Below are positions 58,001 to 64,000 of a DNA stretch of 64,000 nt, piece after piece; positions within the stretch are counted from its first letter, which is position 1; the number at the start of each line of letters is the position of its first letter. A program made the translations under genes and the position numbers. Below the pieces are notes generated by a model. It was given only the letters and a program-made list of their open reading frames with translations. It was not told where the DNA came from and did no database searches. Origin of the DNA: Daphnia pulex (Eukaryota; Arthropoda; Branchiopoda; Diplostraca; Daphniidae). The stretch lies in assembly GCF_021134715.1 (NCBI RefSeq), contig NC_060019.1, forward strand, positions 1,984,001 to 2,048,000. Direction: 5' to 3'.

Positions 58001-59413
58001 GACAATCTCGGTGACGGTGTAAGCTTCGATCATTGCGTCACGACTCATTTTCTCTGACTCTTCTGTGCTGGTGAAGACCAGTGCGTGCGTAGCGCGAGAC
58101 GAGCCGGGCAAAACCAAAATTTTTTTCACGAAAAGTTGAGTCTCTATCGTGTCGGTGACCTTCATCTGCAGTTTACCGGCCTCAGCCGCCGAGTTCATAG
58201 AGTTGTTAATGCTGTTGTACTGCTGCTGTTGCTTAGGCGAATTAAATTCGAGATTATATTGCTTGGCTTTCTTCTCGTTGTCTTGCAGAGGGGGTGCTCC
58301 GTAACCTTTCAAATGAAATCAGAAATTGTAAAAATTCAAGTTATAAAATGTCTAAATTTAAATACTGTTTGCAGGAAGATCTGGACAGCAAGCTCCCGGA
58401 CCGCCATCGGCTAAGGTGCAGCCCGCGCCGGGAGTGGCCAAAACGAGATCGTACCAGACAGCGCAGTCTTTGACCGGCCGGCATTTCGACTCTAATCCGC
58501 CAACTGCCGGACAATAATCAGAATCGAAATCCCTGAAAGGTAGGTAACCACACATGCCACCGTTGATGGGTGTACGAGGAGTATTCAACGAGGACTTTTT
58601 TAGGTAACAGGTCCCATCGCTATGGCGGAAGTGGTTGCATTCGGGATTGGCAACGCACAGGCCGCCGCATTGCTCTCCGGTAGCCTCGATTTGCCCGATG
58701 TCGTTGCCGTAAAAATCGCAGTTGAGAAGCCACTTGACGCCACCCTCTCCGGAATTCCAAACGTCCCGAGGTGGTGATTCTGGTACATGATGGTAAATTA
58801 TACTGTAACGATTGATCAATAAAATAAATACAGGAAACGTCAAATTACCGGATTTAAACGGGAGATAGCCGCACACGCCACCTCTGGCGGGGGTACGAAG
58901 AGTAGTTAGCGGGAATGTCTTCAAGTAACAGTAGCCATCGTCGGTGTAACGAAAATGGGTGCATTGGTGTTTGACAATACAGAGGCCTCCGCAATTTTCG
59001 CTGGAACTCGGTAATCTCTCTAAATCGTTTCCGTAAAAATCGCAATTGAATTGCCATTTGACGTTGCCGTCGCCGGCGGTGTTCCAATTCTGTTTGGCGT
59101 TTCTTCCTGAGACTTGACAGCAAATAGCGTCTCCAATCGTCAGATTATCGCAAGCTTGGCCGTCAATCAAGGACGGATTGATTTTGTACAGAGCCTCTAG
59201 ATTGATTCCGCAAGAGATGGCAATCTCCGAGCAGGTATCCCCAATTTTAATCGTTTGACAATTTCGGTCGGGTTGGGCGTCGGCGCTCAGAAGGAAAAGA
59301 CATAAGACACTAGTGATGGGCAGCTGTAATTATTGAATAATAATTTTTTTACCGTGGGATTACAGTACGTAAATAGAACAGAAAATTTTAAAGAAACTTA
59401 CTGTGATTTTCAT
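55077..59413 (-). CDS. Secreted LysM-PAN-PAN-CLIP-peroxidase-PAN protein
   Basis: Sixteen exons, all GT-AG and in phase, give 3,324 coding bases (1,107 codons): 59413-59402, 59323-58849, 58779-58366, 58305-57996, 57927-57707, 57639-57594, 57514-57387, 57319-57126, 57067-56848, 56779-56431, 56364-56208, 56142-56058, 55997-55909, 55845-55647, 55586-55484, 55398-55077. Residues 1-21 are a signal peptide. Residues 25-75 form a LysM domain ([19 protein letters not shown]). Two PAN-like domains span about 83-162 and 168-245. A CLIP-like cysteine domain lies near 250-297 ([13 protein letters not shown]). The animal heme peroxidase domain covers about 400-960, with distal His near 525 (GQFIDHDF), the REHNRLA block, proximal His in FRFGHTL near 781 and [11 protein letters not shown] last PAN-like domain ends the protein. 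Heme peroxidases oxidise substrates with H2O2; LysM binds chitin or peptidoglycan sugars. A role in eggshell, cuticle, matrix cross-linking or defence is inferred. Confidence 0.9.
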
Positions 59414-61256
59414 GGCGCAGAGCTTGTTGGTCGGTCGCTGGAGAGCAAATAGTTTACCCCTCGACAGCAGGAGAGATATAATGCTGCAGCGAAAAGATTC
59501 TCACTTGATCTTTTTTAAAATGAAGAAGTGGATCCTTTATTCTCAAGGGAAAAAAAGTTGAGAAGGTCATGTTTTATTGCTGGTCAGTTCCCTTTTCCCT
59601 ATGTTTTTACCAGTTGAAAATGAGAGACGAAAAAAGTTAAAGTTGTTTTTATGGTCGCGGATTTTCCTCACGGTTGAACTTTCAGGCCAATATTGAAATT
59701 ACATAACAGTGAGATGTTACCAGAATCTGAGGAAAGCGTTATATGTTCTGTAAGCTTTGACACTGACTTCCGCATTTAAATTTTGAAACATCATACAATT
59801 TCTTTCGTTTTGTGGTTGATCCAATGTAATGTTTGTTTGAAGCTATCGATGAATTACCAAAAGTCAGTTAGAAAATTGTTTTTTTTATAATGCTTACGGA
59901 ATGAAGTTTGAATATCACCGAGGAGGCGAGGTGATGGTACAGTCAACTGTGCTCTTCCTTTTGAAAAGTCTGCCTTTTTATACCAAAGGGAAAATTTATT
60001 GTAAACTTCATGCGACTCCATGTAATTCAAAAGTGAGCACATACTAAGATAAATCGCCCTGATTTTTATAGGGATGAGGGAGTGTCATCTGGGATTTTGG
60101 ATAAAACTCATTGACCAATTGATAAAACGAAAAATATGGCTTGATCCAAACAAAACGCGTTGACCGGTGTTGACACATCTAGCTAGGTACTACCAACATC
60201 ATGAAATACGTTTACTAATTATTTCATGCGTTCAATTGCTGTTTCGTCAATTGCTCTGGTTTTCCTCCCCTTTAGCGCTTAACTGTTGCAATTCTATCCA
60301 GTAGTCTATTAACCATCTTATCTTTGTCCTTTTCCTTTATAGAGAGTTCTTTGTGTTAGATTTGTTGAAAACTTGATATTGCATGCTGACTGGAACTGAT
60401 GACCGATACTAATAATCAATGCTGACCGTGTGTCACCACCGTGAGGAAATTTAAGAAATAAATAAACGAAAAAAAAAAAATGCACAGCGTCTGACAGCTA
60501 CTTACGGCATTATCGTATAGCTATAACATTCATTATCCAAAAGGGATAACGGTATAGTTGGTTGTAATTGAAGAAAATAAAGGGCATTAGACAATATACA
60601 TTACGTCTTATCTCTGAATAGTTTAACTTAAACTTGTAAACTATAAGTTGGATAAAGAAATCACTCTTAACATATGTACGATTTTATACGCATGTATAAA
60701 TGTAATATTGGATATGAATCAGGATTATCAGCTAAAAGAGTAGAATTAAAGTACGCTACTGACAGTAGCCTACTGTTATTTAATAAAAAGAAATACTATT
60801 TGTAGTTAACTAATGTAAATTGAAAAAGTAGGCTACAATAAAAAAAACATTTAAAGTTATTTTCTAGTTATTTTGTCCAAAATAGTTTTTAATTTATGCG
60901 ATACAGAATGAAACATCGGCAATAATTCAAATAACAATATAAATATTTTTTGAATTAATCTGACACCTAGTACAAGAATTCCCTCCCGAAATATTTCTGG
61001 TCTCATCATCAACAGGCGCAACGTAAACATATTGATTCGACTTAAAAAGAGCGAGAATGTATTTTGTTGATAGAGCAAATGGGATCAAGAGTTTGGACGG
61101 ACGTCACGTGAGAAAAGGAAAGAAATTTAAAGAAAGCTGGAGCACCTCACGAAGATCGAGCGGGATACCCAAAATTATAGCATGAAAGTCTTATGAGATT
61201 CACGCTTAACAAGTAAAGAAGGCGTTAATTAAGTTCTTTCCTTTTAGGAAAACTTT
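59414..61256. other. Spacer between the two peroxidase genes
   Basis: It contains the promoter region of the complete gene. A TATA-like 'gatataatg' can be read on the minus strand near 59,470-59,480, but its role is unproven. The rest is A/T-rich with no gene. The duplicated block begins again at 61,257. Confidence 0.5.
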
Positions 61257-61920
61257 TTTTTTCACCTCACATATACCCTACCTGCTAAACTACATATAAC
61301 TGGGCGAACCAGTTTTGCGATTTTTTAATCATGTTCACTCTGAAGTCTGAACCAGCTTATGCCTTTTTAACATCTAATTTCCCCGGTAGATTAAATTCAA
61401 AACCTATACACGACGTGCTTGGCAACCGACCAGGAATAAATAACAAGCAGTAGGTAAACAATACCAGCATCAATAATAGCGTTTGCTCCAAATAAGGAGT
61501 TTACTATACATGGCATGGAGTCAGCAAGTGTGTGTTTCCGGGTTCGCGGCTTGTCTGAAAGATCTATAGTTGTTTATAGTTAACGCCGGTTAACCCCTCG
61601 CTAGACCCTGACTTTTACAATCAAGCTGACAATGAAAACTGAAACAACTGCGCACTTGTGTTTTGTTTGACCGCAAACATAAATAAATTTCATGTAGCCT
61701 TCAGACAGTCTGTAAAAAATAACCCTACGGTGTTTCACACCAAACAATTATCGACAAAAAAAAACTTAATTGACTGCCGTATTCACTACTGGCTCATGTT
61801 TTACTCGACATTTTGTATTTTGCTCAATAGACTGCTAGCACGGAAGGCGTGATACAAATCTACCTGCAAGAGTACCAATTTTGGGCAGTCGATTCAAAGT
61901 TAAACGAATATAAGAAACAA
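61257..61920. repeat. Segmental duplication flank, copy 2 (empty site)
   Basis: Counterpart of 52,217-52,463 plus 54,691-55,076 without the 2.22-kb element. At 61,496-61,512 the sequence aaggagtttactatacatgg shows the uninterrupted site. Confidence 0.9.
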
Positions 61921-64000
61921 TTAAAATTTCCACGGAAGGAAGCCGCAAATAGCTCCGTCCCAAGGCGAGCGGCCATACGACGCCGGAATGTCTTTCAAGA
62001 AACAGATTCCCGTCGCCGAGTTGTGGGTAAACGCGTTACACTTGCCGTCATTGATGCAGAGTCTGCCGCACTGTTCTCCCGGGATGGTCTTTCGACTGAG
62101 GTCGTAGCCGGGGAAGTCGCAATTCTGCAGCCATTTGACACCGCCGTCACCGGTGTTGTATTCCGGCCAGCGATCTTCCACCCCGAATGGGCGAAGGTTA
62201 AGACGAGGGATAGAGCCGGAATCGCAATTCAAAATCGGGTTTCTGATGTAAATCAAACGGGGAATAATTAGCCAATGCTACATCGTAATTTTTAAATTAA
62301 TTTGTCGATTTACTTACACGTGAGATGGGGTTTTAAAAATTAGCGGCTGACTGGATTTCACGTTGCTGTTGTCACAGACGAGACGGGCAAAACTAGCACG
62401 TCGGATTTCAGTCAGTTGATCTAAAATTTTGTTAAAAAATTAATCGATCAAATCAAAATTTATAAGCTTTAATTGTTTTCATACCTTCGGTGAAACTGCT
62501 GGGCTGTCCAGCGAGATCGTAGAAGAAGCGATCGCCCCGTTTGAATTTCAGAAACTGATCGGCTATGATGCACTGAAAAGTGTGTCCCACCAAGGCACCT
62601 GGAGCCAATCGCTCTGACATGGCCCCGATGAACAGGTCGATGTCGTCAACCGTGTCGTACAATTTCGCAAATTTATCCACAATCTGTTAAGTATATCATC
62701 TCATATAACCTTTGTTAACGTGAATTTAGCGTGAGCTCAAACGTACCGCCGGGGAAATCAAATTAAGAAGGTCGCTGAATTGGCCGGCAGGTGGCAAGCC
62801 ACATTGGGTCCGATAGGCATTATAGCCGGGAATACCTATCCAAAAGTGTTATTACATTATTAGCTTAATGGAAAGACGTAGTAAATAGAACGAAATACCA
62901 TGATCACGACCGCGTTGAAGGTTAAGTGAAACCAAATCCAAGCCGAAACCCTTGCCTTGCTCTTCAAACAAATGATTTGTCACCTGTGACATAAACATTA
63001 ACACCATCAGCATATTAAAATAAAGATATCAAATTCTAATAATCAAATTTACCTCCTGGGTGAAATAATTTTCCGCATTTTGACTGGGCTGACTGGCCAA
63101 TCCAATGAGAAACTTGTCGAGATTTCCCGGCGTGTATATTTCCTGCATTTTGAAAAAGTGTTGACGTAACAGGATTTCTCGCTCCTTGATCCTCCGCTGA
63201 TTAGTCAAACTGCACAAACATTCGATTCATCAGACCCATAATTGAATAATTAAGGAAAAATGATATGCGTACTGATGTTTCCCTTGGATGAGGGTGTGGC
63301 CGAACCGGAAAGCGGCTGCAGCAAATTCGTTCAAAACGGACGGATTGAGGTTCTTGTCGTAATCTTGACTGGGACCTTGTTGCAGTGGCAGCAGACCGAG
63401 TTCCTGCATTTTCACTCGGCCGATAATGATGGGCAGCCATTCGTTGTAGGTGATGTGCTGCATTTGGGCGGCCAGAATTCGTTTGGCCTCCTGGTAGAGA
63501 CGCTCGTCGTCCCATCCGGGATTCAAACGGGCCAGTTCAGCCGCCAGTCGGTTGTGTTCACGCAAGAAAATTGTATGGGTCACGGCTAAATTGGGGTGCT
63601 CGTTCACTCGAGGTGTATCTCCTATAAGGCGCCAAAAAATGTTTAACATTTTTTCTCCGACACGTACATTTTGTCTAAATTTTATTAACCTGTTTTGAAG
63701 CACTTGACATCGGTGGGTGGATCGATTCCGGACACTGTTTTGGACAAGGTACACGACACCTTAGACTCCTCGTCGGCTGGGAGTAAATCTAATTCGTCCC
63801 TGGGAGTGACTTTCATGCCGCCTTTTTCAAACGTTCGTAATTCCCGCGCTGTTTTGTCGTCGAAACCGTAGACGTTGGATTGGTCCAGAAAGTGCGTGAA
63901 TTGGTTCATCTACCCAAAATTGAGGTGATAATTAATTGCCAAATGAATAAGTGTAATCAACTCACCTGTTCGGAGGCCCCGAATGTGCAATCCAACCTGC
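61921..64000 (-). CDS. Tandem paralogue of the peroxidase, 5' part outside window
   Basis: Nine exons are in view: 63966 to the window edge, 63909-63690, 63621-63273, 63209-63053, 62983-62899, 62835-62747, 62683-62485, 62420-62318 and 62242-61921. The eight complete ones have exactly the same lengths and phases as exons 9-16 of the complete gene. The frame is open throughout, with the REHNRLA and FRFGHTL blocks, the '[10 protein letters not shown]' block and the C-terminal PAN-like domain ([27 protein letters not shown]). Differences are mostly conservative, for example YPWDG-type changes near the end. The gene is probably functional. Its LysM and N-terminal PAN domains, if present, lie beyond 64,000. 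Confidence 0.88.

Noticed and set aside
58085..58414. Plus-strand open frame of 109 codons within the peroxidase gene
   Set aside because: It is the complement of exon 4 and part of exon 3; the minus-strand model has domains and phased introns.
61849..62271. Plus-strand frame of 140 codons
   Set aside because: It is opposite the last exon of the second peroxidase gene, and the same shadow appears opposite the first gene.

Overview
The window looks like a gene-poor, mobile-element-rich stretch of an arthropod genome. A cladoceran crustacean (Daphnia-like) is my best guess. The reasons are short introns (often 55-75 bp) with GT-AG borders, a peroxidase family joined to cysteine-rich PAN/apple-like domains, a DUF4806 gene, Tc1/mariner debris, and many small inverted-repeat elements. 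The species is an inference and is not proven by the sequence.

Layout. 0-5.4 kb: non-coding DNA with a 1.27-kb terminal-inverted-repeat (TIR) element that carries a tRNA-like sequence and a transposase scrap. 5.4-5.7 kb: an intact small secreted PAN-like gene. 7.5-15.8 kb: nested transposons, including a decayed DDE-type transposase. 16-17.1 kb: a broken DUF4806 gene. 17.4-20.1 kb: three Tc1/mariner remnants, one spliced to an antisense piece of a PRP16/DHX38-type RNA helicase. 20-27 kb: a mosaic of short fragments from unrelated host genes (SPT6, an RBM26/27-like SR plus CCCH zinc-finger protein, a HECT-like piece, glutamate synthase, a von Willebrand D/C8 piece). 27-33 kb: unrecognised spliced or broken ORFs and a truncated kelch-like gene. 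33.0-33.5 kb: minisatellites and a palindrome. 33.9-34.9 kb: the first two exons of a non-muscle myosin II heavy chain. 36-46 kb: unrecognised exon-like pieces, a decayed PPxY-motif protein, a perfect foldback MITE, zinc-knuckle debris and a solo LTR. 48-51.5 kb: tandem repeats, a C1q-like fragment and a candidate two-exon small secreted protein.

52-64 kb is the best-preserved part. Two tandem minus-strand genes encode large secreted heme peroxidases. The complete copy (55,077-59,413) assembles into a 16-exon reading frame of 1,107 codons with the order signal peptide, LysM, PAN-like, PAN-like, CLIP-like, animal heme peroxidase, PAN-like. The second copy runs off the right end and has identical exon lengths in the shared part. 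The duplicated 3' flank of the complete copy carries a 2.22-kb TIR element that is absent from the other flank, so an empty site is available for comparison. The peroxidases and the single-domain PAN protein at 5.4 kb share a cysteine-domain type and probably act outside the cell, on matrix, eggshell or cuticle, or in defence. That role is inferred from the families.
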